Shown: one piece after another, positions 47,976-57,578 of the stretch
Layout: the number at the start of each line of letters is the position of its first letter
Numbering within the stretch: the first letter of the stretch is position 1
DNA from: an uncultured Pseudogracilibacillus sp.
GTDB taxonomy: Bacteria > Bacillota > Bacilli > Bacillales > Amphibacillaceae
Direction of reading: 5' to 3'
Assembly: GCA_937974845.1 (NCBI GenBank)
Contig: CALJVC010000027.1
Span: 1-57,579, forward strand
DNA: 57,579 nucleotides
The notes under the pieces: generated by a model
Told to the model about the DNA's origin: nothing
What the model saw: the letters and a program-made list of their open reading frames with translations, nothing else
Database searches by the model: none
Program-made: the position numbers and the translations under genes

Positions 47976-47991
47976 GTACAACACTATCTTA

Positions 47992-48795
47992 TTATTTTAA
48001 AATTTTATCCTCACCGAACCATTTTTCAGAAATCTCTGCTGCCGTTCCGTCCTCATTCATTTCATCTAGGGCTGCCTGTAATTTTTCTAGCAACTCTGTA
48101 TTCCCCTTCTTCACCCCGACACCGTATTGTTCTGGAGCAAGGCTTTCATCGAGAATACGGAAAACCCCTTCTTCCTGGGCCATGTAGTAATCGATGACTA
48201 CCTCATCGATAATGACCGCTTCCACCCGGCCTGATTTTAAATCGTTTAGGGCTAGGACGTTATCGGCGTATTCTGTGATTTCTGCTACTTTGTCATAAAG
48301 TGGGTTATCCTGTAAAGCGTCCATCGCAGAGGATAGAGCCTGTAACCCAATCACTTCACCTTCTAAATCTTCTAACGTTTGAATCTCCGAGTCTTCTAAT
48401 ACAGCAACGACTTGAGCATTTTCTAAATATGGTTTTGTAAAATCTACTTTTTCCTCACGCTCAGGTGTGATCGTATATCCATTCCAGATTAAATCGATTC
48501 GGTCACTGGACAATTCGTTCTCCTTCGTCTTCCAATCGATCGGTTGGAACTTTACTTCTACCCCCATATACTCGGCTGCGGCACGAGCATAATCAATATC
48601 GAAGCCTGTCAATTCGTTATTTTCATCCCGGAAGCCCATCGGCGCAAACTTATCATCTACTCCAATAACTAAAACTTCCTCATCCTTAGCTTCCGTATCC
48701 TTTTCATCGCTCGCTTGTTCGTTTTCATTACCACAAGCAACTAAAAGAATGCTAGCTAAAAGGACTGCAAAAAATAGTACACTTCTTTTCTTCAT
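47992..48795 (-). CDS. Amino-acid ABC transporter substrate-binding lipoprotein
   Basis: A 267-aa extracytoplasmic binding protein of family 3 (PBPb). It has a lipoprotein signal peptide with cleavage before Cys in ILLVACGN, a short acidic linker and the binding domain starting VLVIGVDDKFAPMGFRDENNELTGFDIDYA-like (core VGVDDKFAPMGF and GFDIDYARA). FQPIDWKTKENEL and VDFTKPYLENAQVVAV are typical of this group. The ATG at 48795 is preferred to an in-frame GTG two codons upstream, with GAGGAG upstream. First gene of the importer operon. Confidence 0.94.
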   Translation of the reverse strand: MKKRSVLFFAVLLASILLVACGNENEQASDEKDTEAKDEEVLVIGVDDKFAPMGFRDENNELTGFDIDYARAAAEYMGVEVKFQPIDWKTKENELSSDRIDLIWNGYTITPEREEKVDFTKPYLENAQVVAVLEDSEIQTLEDLEGEVIGLQALSSAMDALQDNPLYDKVAEITEYADNVLALNDLKSGRVEAVIIDEVVIDYYMAQEEGVFRILDESLAPEQYGVGVKKGNTELLEKLQAALDEMNEDGTAAEISEKWFGEDKILK

Positions 48796-49156
48796 CTTCA
48801 CTTCTCCTCTTTACCTCATTAACGTGCTATAGACATAACAATAATATCATGATTGTATAAATAAATCTATCCTAATACCGGTACCTAGTAAAAACTACCA
48901 GATTAAAAGTGTCACAAAAGTAGAGTTTTTGTAAAATATTCCACATTAAAATAGGAATCCCTTACTATTAGATTAGTAAAAATAAGTCTATAATAACCTT
49001 TTCGTTAAAAAACGAAAGAAAAATTTCATACATTATAGTTGCATAAATGTATTATTTTACCTACTATAGTTGTATGTATTCACCCATTTTAGTAGAGATA
49101 TTTAGTAGTTTTATACAACCTTCAAATGAAGAAACGACAAGAAAGGAGATTTTCCA
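48796..49156. other. Divergent intergenic region, ABC importer / DASS symporter
   Basis: About 360 bp with no ORF. It holds TATAGTTGCAT at 49034-49044 and TATAGTTGTAT at 49065-49075, direct repeats 31 bp apart, and a TTCGTT/AACGAA palindrome near 49000. The repeats may be operator sites for the symporter gene. Confidence 0.45.
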
Positions 49157-50818
49157 ATGAACTCATCGCTATGGAGTAGATTATGGACTATGCATGATGA
49201 AGTCAAAGATTTCTTTCGTTTATTCGTAAAACCTCATGAATCAAACTTAGTAAAAGAACAAGTAAAAACCCAAGAATCTGTATCTAAATCTGGAGATGAT
49301 TATGGAGGAGGAGAGCATCGTCCAAGTAAAGCGAAAAAAATCGGACTTTTTCTAGGTCCTACGTTATTTGTCCTGATGCTTTTATTTTTTAGACCGGAAG
49401 ATTTATCTGCCCAAGGAGTCGCTATCGCAGCTAGTACTGTATGGATTGCTGTTTGGTGGATAACGGAAGCGGTACCGATTCCCGTAACATCTTTATTACC
49501 GCTAATTTTATTTCCTCTGACCCAAGGGTTAGAAATGAAGGAAACAGCGTCAGCCTACGGAGACGAGACAATCTTTTTATTTATGGGTGGATTTATGATT
49601 GCCTTAGCTATGGAGAAATGGAATTTGCATCGCCGGATCGCCTTAACTATTATTTCAGTCATAGGTACGAATACAGACCGAATTGTTCTAGGCTTTATGG
49701 TTGCTACCGGTTTCTTATCGATGTGGATTTCTAACACAGCCACTGCTATGATGATGGTCCCTATCGGTTTAGCGATTATTTATCAGTTTAGTGATGCATT
49801 GAAACATGATACGTCGATCGACACTAGTCCAGAAAATTTTAGTTTCGGAAAAGCCCTGATGCTTGGAATTGCTTACTCTGCTTCAATAGGCGGAATTTCC
49901 ACATTAATTGGTACCCCTCCTAATACTTTACTTGCCGGGGCTATCAATACAATGTATGGTATTGAACTTTCCTTTGCAAAATGGATGTTATTTGGAGTAC
50001 CGTTAGCCTGGACCTTCTTAATCATCGTATGGATCTACCTAGTAAAAATGGCCTTCCCGACGAAGGTTAAACATATTCCAGGTGGAAAAGAGGTCATCGA
50101 TAACCAGAGGATGGAATTAGGAAAGGCTAGTACGGAAGAAAAGCTCGTCCTTACCGTGTTTGCTTTAGCTGCCTTTTCATGGATTACTCGTTCTTTCTTT
50201 TTATCTAAATTCATCCCTGGTATTAGTGATGGAGTCATAGCAATTGCCTTTGCAATTTTATTATTTATCATTCCGTCTAAAAATAAAAAAGGCGACTTTT
50301 TATTAGACTGGAACACCGCTGTGAAACTTCCCTGGGGTATTTTACTCCTGTTTGGAGGAGGTTTGGCTATTGCTTCCGGCTTTACAGAATCAGGTCTATC
50401 CGAATGGATTGGTACCCAGTTAACTGGTTTACAAGGTGTGAACTTACTCGTCGTCATTACCCTTGTTACAGCCTTAGTCATTTTCTTAACCGAAATTACA
50501 TCTAATACTGCGACCGCTTCGATGATGTTCCCAATTATGGCTTCCTTAGCGGTAGCCCTTGGATTCCATCCCTATGCCTTAATGGTCGCTGCTGCCGTCG
50601 CTGCTTCTTGTGCCTTTATGTTACCTGTTGCAACGCCACCGAACGCAGTCGTCTTTGGTTCCGGTTATTTACGAATACCGGATATGGCTAAAGCCGGCTT
50701 CGCCTTAAATATTTTAGGAATTGTTATTGTTACTTTAGCCATTTACATCCTTCTACCCCTTGCCTGGGGAATTGATTTTACAGTTATACCAGACGCCTTA
50801 CAGAAAATTAATCCTTAA
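49157..50818 (+). CDS. DASS (SLC13) family sodium/anion symporter
   Basis: Membrane importer for dicarboxylates or sulfate coupled to sodium. The 553-aa protein has about eleven helices and the two signature repeats SNTATAMMMVPI (near residue 195) and SNTATASMMFPI (near residue 455), each forming a sodium/substrate site, plus PVATPPNAVVFGSGY at the end. The N-terminal 70 residues before the first helix are hydrophilic and longer than usual. The ATG follows GAAAGGAG. Substrate (dicarboxylate or sulfate) cannot be decided. The gene is alone with its own terminator. Confidence 0.92.
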   Translation: MNSSLWSRLWTMHDEVKDFFRLFVKPHESNLVKEQVKTQESVSKSGDDYGGGEHRPSKAKKIGLFLGPTLFVLMLLFFRPEDLSAQGVAIAASTVWIAVWWITEAVPIPVTSLLPLILFPLTQGLEMKETASAYGDETIFLFMGGFMIALAMEKWNLHRRIALTIISVIGTNTDRIVLGFMVATGFLSMWISNTATAMMMVPIGLAIIYQFSDALKHDTSIDTSPENFSFGKALMLGIAYSASIGGISTLIGTPPNTLLAGAINTMYGIELSFAKWMLFGVPLAWTFLIIVWIYLVKMAFPTKVKHIPGGKEVIDNQRMELGKASTEEKLVLTVFALAAFSWITRSFFLSKFIPGISDGVIAIAFAILLFIIPSKNKKGDFLLDWNTAVKLPWGILLLFGGGLAIASGFTESGLSEWIGTQLTGLQGVNLLVVITLVTALVIFLTEITSNTATASMMFPIMASLAVALGFHPYALMVAAAVAASCAFMLPVATPPNAVVFGSGYLRIPDMAKAGFALNILGIVIVTLAIYILLPLAWGIDFTVIPDALQKINP

Positions 50819-50821
50819 CAT

Positions 50822-50862
50822 AAAAAATGAGCGGATCCCTTTTAAGGACCGCTCATTTTTTT
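50822..50862. terminator. Bidirectional terminator between symporter and MFS gene
   Basis: AAAAAATGAGCGG and CCGCTCATTTTTTT form a 13-bp stem that serves both convergent genes. Confidence 0.92.
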
Positions 50863-52063
50863 ATGTTGCGCTTTTCACCTTTCTTTGAAGCCATTTAATA
50901 AGCAATACATATACCATCGGGAATAAGGCGGTAACAGTTATGATTCCTTTCCATTCAAAGTTTTCCCAAAGAGGAGTTAGGCCAGTCGTTCCAATTGCAA
51001 CTCCTAAATAATAGCTTACTAAATATAAACTAGAGGCGCTCCCTTTAAAGCTTTTCGCACGGTCAGAGACTGTAGCTGATGCTAAAGAATGGGAAATAAA
51101 AAAACCTAAGCAAATAAGCGATAACCCTACAATAATTCCAATGAGCGAAGAATGTAGAGTCGCTAACATCCCTATCGTTAATATCACAACTCCGACGATT
51201 CGCAAATGACTAAGAGGGTAATGGCGGGCTAACCAGCCTGCCAAAGGAGCACCGATGGTACCTAAACTATAAGCAAAATATAAATATGAAATTTGTTGTA
51301 AAGATAATTGAAAGGGTTCTTCCATTAGATGAAAAGGTAAAAAGGTCCACATTCCAGTAAAGGATATTTGTAAAACGGCACCGAGACCAAACATTAATAA
51401 AAGTTCAGGATTTTTTAAATGGTAGAGAAAACCTTTAAAATCTTCTTTTATACCCTTCGTAGACTTCATAAAATACTGTGATTTAGGTAAGAAGATCGCT
51501 ACTACAACAAAAGTAACTAAACCAAAAATAGCTAGCATATAAAAGGCAAAGGCAAAAGAAAAAGACTCTATTAAATAGCCGGATACAAAACGACCCGTCA
51601 TGCCCCCTAGACTATTGCAAGATATATATAGTGTTGCTGCGAAACTAAAATATCGTGGATCAAGTTCCTCAGACATATAGGCCATCGCAGCCGATAAAAC
51701 ACCAGCTAAAGTAAAGCCCTGAACGATACGAATTGCCACAATTAAAGAAAAATGTGGTAGTAAGGGGAGAATAAAAGCAAATACACTTGTTAGCAAAATG
51801 GATAATAAAATAAATATACGACGACCACGGCGGTCAGATAAAAATCCTAAAAGAATTAAACCAATGATAAGACCTATGGTATGTAAAGACATCGTTAAAC
51901 TTGCATACGAAATACTAACATTGAACTTTTCTACTAACACCGGTAAAATCGGTTGAAAAAAATACATCGTTGCAAAATTGAAAAAAGAGGCTAGTCCTAG
52001 GCTTAATACTACGTACCAGTATGATCGTTCTCGAACAGTATAACCTTGCTTCAAATCGAACAC
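50861..52063 (-). CDS. Major facilitator superfamily transporter (YnfM-like)
   Basis: A 400-aa twelve-helix MFS transporter. The intracellular loop motif GFLSDRRGRRIFI (MFS motif A) lies around residue 78, and FVSGYLIESFSF follows in the N-terminal half. It resembles E. coli YnfM/Bacillus YybF-type efflux permeases by eye; the substrate is unknown. It starts at an ATG and is a single gene, convergent with the DASS symporter. Confidence 0.85.
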   Translation of the reverse strand: MFDLKQGYTVRERSYWYVVLSLGLASFFNFATMYFFQPILPVLVEKFNVSISYASLTMSLHTIGLIIGLILLGFLSDRRGRRIFILLSILLTSVFAFILPLLPHFSLIVAIRIVQGFTLAGVLSAAMAYMSEELDPRYFSFAATLYISCNSLGGMTGRFVSGYLIESFSFAFAFYMLAIFGLVTFVVVAIFLPKSQYFMKSTKGIKEDFKGFLYHLKNPELLLMFGLGAVLQISFTGMWTFLPFHLMEEPFQLSLQQISYLYFAYSLGTIGAPLAGWLARHYPLSHLRIVGVVILTIGMLATLHSSLIGIIVGLSLICLGFFISHSLASATVSDRAKSFKGSASSLYLVSYYLGVAIGTTGLTPLWENFEWKGIITVTALFPMVYVLLIKWLQRKVKSAT

Positions 52064-52283
52064 CTTTTTCCTAACTTCTATCCATATAGTATAGGTTGGA
52101 TAAAGTTTATATTTTCACTTGATAATATATAGATTATATCAAACTTCTATAAACCTTTGGGTAAAAAGAACGTCTCCGATACTATAGACTCTATTCTATA
52201 AAGATAAAAATATTTTCTTACTCGAATCTCTTAAACAAAGCTACCCTATACTAGAACAGCTCTAATATAGGGTAGTTGAACTT
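52064..52283. other. Intergenic region MFS / YpgR
   Basis: About 220 bp, AT-rich, containing the YpgR-gene terminator at 52241-52275 and presumably the MFS promoter. Nothing else visible. Confidence 0.45.
52241..52275 (-). terminator. Terminator after the YpgR-like gene
   Basis: CTACCCTATA and TATAGGGTAG form a perfect 10-bp stem, with a T-rich tail (GCTTTGTTT) on the minus strand. Confidence 0.75.
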
Positions 52284-53426
52284 CTATTCTTTTTTCTGTA
52301 TAGCCTCACCCATTTGTTGCCAAATCGAACCCTTTGCTTCTTCACCTTGCTCTATCCTCTTGAGGGCCATTTTCGCTTGCATGCGGACTTCGAACTCTGG
52401 GTCATCTAAAGCTTCCTTTAATGCAGGTAGGGCCTTATTATCCCCAACTTCATATAAAAACATTGCTGCCCGCCAACGAACGATTCGACTAGGGTCTTTT
52501 AAGGCTTTAATCATTTCCGGGATCGCTTCTTTATACCCTAAATCAGATAAGCAATCTCCTGCCGTACGTCGGACATTTACTGAAGGATCTTGTAAAGCTT
52601 TATATAAATAAGGAAGACTATCTTTAGATTCAATCATTCCTAAATAGGCCGTTGCTAGCCGCCTAATCGAGGCATGTTCGTCATCTAATGCTTTATCCAA
52701 CAAAGGATAATCCTCTTTTGTCGGATCTGGCATTTGAGCAAGCAGGCTAAAACGTTCACGCCAATTTGGAAGATCCAACATTTCCGACGTCACCGGTTTT
52801 CGAGGGAGTTCATCCTTAGCTGTACGATTTTCCTTAGCTAAACGATACAAGTTTTCTAAACGTTCATCAGTATAGGTGGCTGAAATTTCTTCAACTATCT
52901 GAGATCCGATTTTACCGATATCACCATAACGCGGACTTTCCTCGACCCATTCCCGTTCTTTTAAGTAATCTTCTGATAGGTTTGCTACTTTCATCGCTAC
53001 TTTAGTAATTCTTTCCGGTAAAGCAAAACGTTCCTCTCTTTCACCGGATTGTAATTTAACTTGGACAGGGAGGTTACGAATCTTTTGAATAAAGACCTTT
53101 ACCCCTTCATAGGCCTCCTCACGCTCGGATTCGATTGCCTGGGAAAATAGGTCCTCTACTTCGCCCACTGCCCCGATCGTTTCAACCACTCGGGGGAGAA
53201 TATCTTCCCAATTAACGCGAGGGTCCCGTTCTATAGTCATAAAGTCGATTACACGAAAGATACCCTTTATTCCTTCAATACGAAACAGGGCTTTAATGTA
53301 ATCCGGAGCTTCGGACAAATCATCATCATGTTTATATTCTAACAAGTTGCCATCTTCTAAAATCTCATCGACATTTACCTTCAAAGAATAAGGACTTGGT
53401 GTTGGCTCCATAGAAACAATTTTCAT
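52284..53426 (-). CDS. ypgR: YpgR/CvfC-like protein: Nfu N-terminal domain plus HEAT repeats
   Basis: A 380-aa protein with an N-terminal Nfu_N-type domain (residues 4-90: EPTPSPYSLKVNVDEILE ... IEGIKGIFRVIDFMTIERD) as in iron-sulfur scaffold proteins. A central helical part and four or five HEAT/PBS repeats follow (about 245-370: DDEHASIRRLATAYLGMIE, DPSVNVRRTAGDCLSDLG, DPSRIVRWRAAMFLYEVGD, DPEFEVRMQAKMALKRIE). B. subtilis YpgR and staphylococcal conserved virulence factor C share this layout; the biochemical role is unknown. It is a single gene with its own terminator. Confidence 0.88.
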   Translation of the reverse strand: MKIVSMEPTPSPYSLKVNVDEILEDGNLLEYKHDDDLSEAPDYIKALFRIEGIKGIFRVIDFMTIERDPRVNWEDILPRVVETIGAVGEVEDLFSQAIESEREEAYEGVKVFIQKIRNLPVQVKLQSGEREERFALPERITKVAMKVANLSEDYLKEREWVEESPRYGDIGKIGSQIVEEISATYTDERLENLYRLAKENRTAKDELPRKPVTSEMLDLPNWRERFSLLAQMPDPTKEDYPLLDKALDDEHASIRRLATAYLGMIESKDSLPYLYKALQDPSVNVRRTAGDCLSDLGYKEAIPEMIKALKDPSRIVRWRAAMFLYEVGDNKALPALKEALDDPEFEVRMQAKMALKRIEQGEEAKGSIWQQMGEAIQKKE

Positions 53427-53513
53427 CTCGATACCCCTTTCTTTACGTCCCTATAAAACTTCTACCCTATCATCCTAACAAAGAAAATTATTTTCGGCTA
53501 TCGAGGTGCAAAA

Positions 53514-53539
53514 AAGGGTGAGAAAAATCCCTCACCCTT
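53514..53539 (-). terminator. Terminator after the chemoreceptor gene
   Basis: AAGGGTGAG and CTCACCCTT form a 9-bp stem followed by TTTTT on the minus strand. Confidence 0.88.
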
Positions 53540-53551
53540 ACCACAATATAC

Positions 53552-55303
53552 TTATAACTTAAATTGTTCGACTAATTCATGTAATTGTTCTGCTAATTTT
53601 GCAAGCTCGGTCGAACTATTGACGACTTCTTCCATCGTACTGCTCGCTTGCTGTGTCGTAGCTGTCGTTTGTTCAATTCCTGCTGCAGATTCTTGAGAAA
53701 TAGCTGCGATATCTTCGATGTTGCGATTCATCTCCTGACTTTCTGCTACAATATTTTCTAAGTTTGAGGCGATTTCTTGAATTCTTTCGACCATTTCACT
53801 TACTGCACAGTTAATGTCTGTTAACGTTTTTTCTGTAGTAATAATATGGGAGGTTCCTTCCTCAACTTCGCTATACCCATCCCTTAAAGAGCTTGCAACA
53901 TTGCTCGATTCTTCCTGGATTCGATCTACAATTTCTGTAATATGAACTACTGAGCTTGAGGATTCTTCAGCTAATTTTCGCACTTCATCAGCAACTACTG
54001 CAAAACCTTGTCCGTGCTCTCCAGCCCTTGCCGCTTCAATTGCCGCATTTAAGGCTAAAAGATTCGTCTGCTCAGCAATATCTTGAATCATCGATACTAA
54101 TTCGGAAATAGCTTGGGAGTGTTGATCTAAACCTTCGACCTTTTCTACCGCATCGTGAACGATTTGATCAATTCTTTTCATTTGCTTCGTTGAAGTTCCC
54201 ATTAAATCTCGTCCCTGTTCCGTAAGCGAGATTACTTCCGTCGATGCCTTACGGATATCTTCACCATGTTCATTCATCATTTCCATTCGACTGACGAAAC
54301 TATTCATTAAGGAAGAAATCTCTCCTGAACGATGGGCTTGGGCTTCGGCTCCCGTTGCTAATTGTTCCATCGTAGACGTTATCTGCTCAGAACCTTCACC
54401 AACCTCCGTTGCTGCTTGGGTTAATTCTTCACTTTGGCTAGCAATATTAGTTGAAGCCGACTGAACGTTTTCGATAATATTTCGTAATCCTGCCTGCATA
54501 TCATTTAAGGCAAGGGCTAATTGTCCTGTTTCATCCCTTTCTCTCGCTTCTAATGGCGCTTCTTGTAAATTCCCCTTTTGAATCTCCCGCATTCTTTCAA
54601 TTACAGCGACGAGTGGATTTGAGATTCGGGATGAAAAGTAAAAGGCTACAAGTACTCCAACGATTACCGCTACAACTGTCACAATAATAATAATATGTAA
54701 TATATCGTAGGCTGGCTTATCAAAATCAGACACATTTGTACTAGCATGGATAACCCAATCCCAATTAGGGTCTAATTCGGAATAGGCTACTCTTTCAATG
54801 TATTGCTTACTGCCTTCCGACTCCTGCCAGTCATAATAAGTAATCCCTCCACCATTTTCTGCCTTTTCAATCATATCTTGTAGAAAATACCTATCATTTT
54901 TATCCGTTACTTCCCAATGGGACATTCCTTCATCCGTCGGGTGAGCAACTTGTTTCCCTTCTAAATCTGTAATAAAAATATATCCATTCTCGCCAATTTC
55001 GATCTCTTCATTAATTGGACGATTCCCAGTGCCATCTTTCTCACCTAATACAGCTACTTTTACCTGTTCTTGAGCCTCTTCTAAAGTGAGCGAACCCTTT
55101 TCTACTTCTTGATTAACGATGTCAATCATTTCAAGAGTCATGGCAACACTCGTGGCTAGCCGTTGCTCCCCTTGCTCATCAAGGGTACTTTTTGCCTTAA
55201 AAAAGACAATCGAGCCTAATGTAAATAATGGGAAAATTAACAAAAATAATGCTACTAAAATTAGTTTTGAACGTAATGATTTCCAAGAAAACTTTGTCTC
55301 CAT
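53552..55303 (-). CDS. Methyl-accepting chemotaxis protein with Cache sensor domain
   Basis: Transmembrane chemoreceptor of 583 aa. Helix 1 spans about residues 13-33. An extracellular single-Cache domain covers about 35-190 (IGENGYIFITDLEGKQVAHP and GGGITYYDWQESEG are typical of sCache_2). Helix 2 (about 200-222), HAMP and the long signalling coiled coil follow, with the hairpin tip EQTNLLALNAAIEAARAGEHGQGFAVVADEVRKLAE. There is no C-terminal CheB/CheR tether. It implies flagellar chemotaxis elsewhere in the genome; no che gene is nearby. The ligand is not predictable, but sCache receptors often sense small organic acids. Confidence 0.95.
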   Translation of the reverse strand: METKFSWKSLRSKLILVALFLLIFPLFTLGSIVFFKAKSTLDEQGEQRLATSVAMTLEMIDIVNQEVEKGSLTLEEAQEQVKVAVLGEKDGTGNRPINEEIEIGENGYIFITDLEGKQVAHPTDEGMSHWEVTDKNDRYFLQDMIEKAENGGGITYYDWQESEGSKQYIERVAYSELDPNWDWVIHASTNVSDFDKPAYDILHIIIIVTVVAVIVGVLVAFYFSSRISNPLVAVIERMREIQKGNLQEAPLEARERDETGQLALALNDMQAGLRNIIENVQSASTNIASQSEELTQAATEVGEGSEQITSTMEQLATGAEAQAHRSGEISSLMNSFVSRMEMMNEHGEDIRKASTEVISLTEQGRDLMGTSTKQMKRIDQIVHDAVEKVEGLDQHSQAISELVSMIQDIAEQTNLLALNAAIEAARAGEHGQGFAVVADEVRKLAEESSSSVVHITEIVDRIQEESSNVASSLRDGYSEVEEGTSHIITTEKTLTDINCAVSEMVERIQEIASNLENIVAESQEMNRNIEDIAAISQESAAGIEQTTATTQQASSTMEEVVNSSTELAKLAEQLHELVEQFKL

Positions 55304-55333
55304 TCTTTAGCCCTCTTTTCTTTCTGCAATGCA

Positions 55334-55378
55334 ATTATAGTTTATTTCATGTTTGATAGGAAAAACAAACTATCAAAC
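55334..55378 (-). promoter_or_regulatory. MCP promoter region with 9-bp inverted repeat
   Basis: On the minus strand a perfect -10 TATAAT (55334-55339) stands about 30 bp upstream of the start. A perfect inverted repeat GTTTGATAG/CTATCAAAC (55351-55359 and 55370-55378) covers the expected -35 region. This looks like a repressor-type operator. I found no sigma-D motif (TAAA-N15-GCCGATAT). Confidence 0.45.
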
Positions 55379-55701
55379 AAGGATGTCTGATCAACTTTAA
55401 ATAGAAGGTATTATTAAAAATTAGCTATAGATTTCCATAAAAATTAAATTTTTGTAAAATTTTAATATTATTCTACTATAAGTTTAGTATATGGGACTAT
55501 TTTATTCAATATAAAAATAATGAACAATGCTTTACAATTTAGAAAACTTACTACTAAAGTCTTCATCTATTAAATCGTAAAAGATAACTAACCTCCTAGA
55601 TTCAAAAAGATTAAACACGCATACACTCTTATGTTACACGAGCAACTTAGCGTATTCCTTTTTATCGAGGACAAGAGAATTACTTTATGGAATAATAAAA
55701 A

Positions 55702-55734
55702 CCCTAAGTCGCTAGAAAAACTAGCAACTTAGGG
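55702..55734 (-). terminator. Terminator after the EAL gene
   Basis: CCCTAAGT/ACTTAGGG plus an inner GCTAG/CTAGC pairing, with a TTTTTATT tail on the minus strand. Confidence 0.9.
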
Positions 55735-55748
55735 AAAATAATGATTAT

Positions 55749-57071
55749 TTATACTACGGAAAACTCTTTATTTTTATAACTGGATATGAAATGTTCTAAG
55801 GGAAGGGGTTTACTAAAATAAAATCCTTGTACCTGCGAACAATTCATCTCCCTTAATAAATCTAACTGTTCCTTCGTTTCTACTCCTTCTGCTACAACTG
55901 TTAAATTTAAATCTTTTCCTAGGCGAATAATCACTTCTACAATGTTTTGATTGACCCGATCATCTGTAATATCCGATATAAAACTACGGTCAATCTTTAA
56001 CTCATCGACAGGAAGGTTTTTTAAATAATGCAGAGCTGAATAAGCGGTACCGAAATCATCGATGGAAATACGAATACCTTTATTTTTTAGTCGTTTCAAG
56101 ACAGTAATACTTTGGGGATCGACCAATATTCTTTCAGTTATTTCTAAAGTTAAATATTGTGGCGAAAAGCGATATTGCTCCAAGGTCTCAACGACCATTT
56201 TAGGAAAATCTTTTACATTTAAATGATTCGCCGATATATTTATCGAAAGGTGTAGCTCTGTATCTAATATATCGTTAACTTCTTTTATATCCTGAATAGC
56301 TTTTTCTAAGACCCATTTTTCCAGGCGTAAAATAAACCCATTCTTTTCTGCTAAAGGTAAAAAATCGCCTGGAGTTAAAAAGCCTTTCTTAGGATGTTTC
56401 CAACGGATTAAGGCTTCAACCCCGACTTCTTCTTCCTCTAAGCTAACATATGGCTGATAATATAGAAGGAATTCTTGTTGCTCCAATCCACGTTCAAGGT
56501 CCACTAAACTTAACCTATCGTTTGCAACAGTATGTTCTTGTTCCCTTGGCTCTTCAATAAATTGTGAAAGTTCTAAAGAAACTGCAATAAGTCGACTACA
56601 TAACTTTAATTTATTCACAGTATGTATATCCGGAGTATACAAATTATAAAACCCAATCATCATAATACCTAAAAAATCATGGTTCGATGCTTTTAAAGGT
56701 AAGGTCCAAAAGGAACGAAAATGGAAGGCTTTAGCAATCTCTTTAAAGGCCTCACGCCGATCATCGGCATCGATATCCGGAATAAAGATCGGTTGTGCTA
56801 AATAACCAAAATCCTCTTTTGTAAAAGGATATTTTCCTTTTTCTGCATAGGGACAAGATTGCTGCAATTTTTCTACCTTTGAACCAGCAAACTTAGTTAA
56901 CTGCTCTTCTTTTGAATCAAATTGGAACATCACGACATGCACATCATGAGGAGTAAAAAAATCTTCTAATAATTGAACAGCTTCGTCCATTGCATCTCCG
57001 GTAGAATTCCCTTCTGCTAACGCTTGGATCATCTCTAAAAAATTAAACAATATAGCCTCTTTCTTCCTCAT
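55749..57071 (-). CDS. GAF-EAL protein, probable c-di-GMP phosphodiesterase
   Basis: A 440-aa cytosolic protein. A GAF-like sensor domain (about residues 15-165) precedes an EAL domain (about 185-435). The catalytic set appears complete: EALIRW (EAL motif), NIS, LEITE, DDFGTAYS, ELKIDRSF, AEGVE and QGFYFSKPL. I therefore expect active hydrolysis of cyclic di-GMP to pGpG, tuned by the GAF domain. The ATG at 57071 is preferred to an in-frame GTG five codons upstream; neither has a strong ribosome site. It is a single gene with its own terminator. With the neighbouring chemoreceptor it suggests a motile cell. Confidence 0.92.
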   Translation of the reverse strand: MRKKEAILFNFLEMIQALAEGNSTGDAMDEAVQLLEDFFTPHDVHVVMFQFDSKEEQLTKFAGSKVEKLQQSCPYAEKGKYPFTKEDFGYLAQPIFIPDIDADDRREAFKEIAKAFHFRSFWTLPLKASNHDFLGIMMIGFYNLYTPDIHTVNKLKLCSRLIAVSLELSQFIEEPREQEHTVANDRLSLVDLERGLEQQEFLLYYQPYVSLEEEEVGVEALIRWKHPKKGFLTPGDFLPLAEKNGFILRLEKWVLEKAIQDIKEVNDILDTELHLSINISANHLNVKDFPKMVVETLEQYRFSPQYLTLEITERILVDPQSITVLKRLKNKGIRISIDDFGTAYSALHYLKNLPVDELKIDRSFISDITDDRVNQNIVEVIIRLGKDLNLTVVAEGVETKEQLDLLREMNCSQVQGFYFSKPLPLEHFISSYKNKEFSVV

Positions 57072-57413
57072 GAATTCACGTCCCACTTTTGAAAAGTCAT
57101 CCTATACAACAAAACGAATCACACCTTTGATTTTATGAGTTTATCTATTGTTGCAGAGCTTCTAGCGATGACTATATCCTTATAAAAACGAATAAATGTT
57201 CACACCACAACTTGAGGACTAACAGAATAGGATTAATTGTTCATTTTCTATTTATATCATATAATAACCAAAAGGCATCTGCAAGTTTAGTCCTAATTCA
57301 CCTTCTAATAAACAGCGAAGATTGTAGGGATTTTATCCCAAATTTACCTATATAAGATGGATTCTTACCCTTTTTTATTTCCCTGGAAATAATTTGCAAT
57401 AAAATTAAAAAAA
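57072..57413. other. Intergenic region upstream of the EAL gene
   Basis: About 340 bp, AT-rich, with no ORF or clear signal apart from what must be the EAL-gene promoter. Confidence 0.4.
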
Positions 57414-57439
57414 TGCGGTTGAACCTTTGTTCAACCGCA
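57414..57439 (-). terminator. Terminator of a gene entering from the right edge
   Basis: TGCGGTTGAAC and GTTCAACCGCA form a perfect 11-bp stem. On the minus strand it is followed by seven T, so it ends a minus-strand transcript coming from beyond the window. Confidence 0.88.
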
Positions 57440-57494
57440 AGCTAAAAAGGTTAGGCAAAAGCCTATATATATTAAAAGGTATGAAACACAAAAT

Positions 57495-57578
57495 TTATAA
57501 ACGTTTTAAATTATAGGATTTCTCTCCTAACATCATAGCACTAATCACTCGAAATGAAAACTTTTTATATAAAATATC
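57495..57578 (-). CDS. Possible C-terminal end of a gene truncated by the window edge
   Basis: On the minus strand the last 84 bases read as an open frame of 27 codons ending in TAA (residues FRVISAMMLGEKSYNLKRL at the end). The strong terminator at 57414-57439 lies 55 bp downstream, which supports a real 3' end. The fragment is too short to assign a product. Confidence 0.4.
   Translation of the reverse strand, partial: DILYKKFSFRVISAMMLGEKSYNLKRL

Larger units (their letters stand above)
55304..55748. other. Intergenic region MCP / EAL protein
   Basis: About 445 bp, very AT-rich, no ORF. It holds the putative promoter and inverted repeat of the MCP gene (55334-55378) and the EAL-gene terminator (55702-55734). 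The middle shows nothing definite. Confidence 0.45.
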
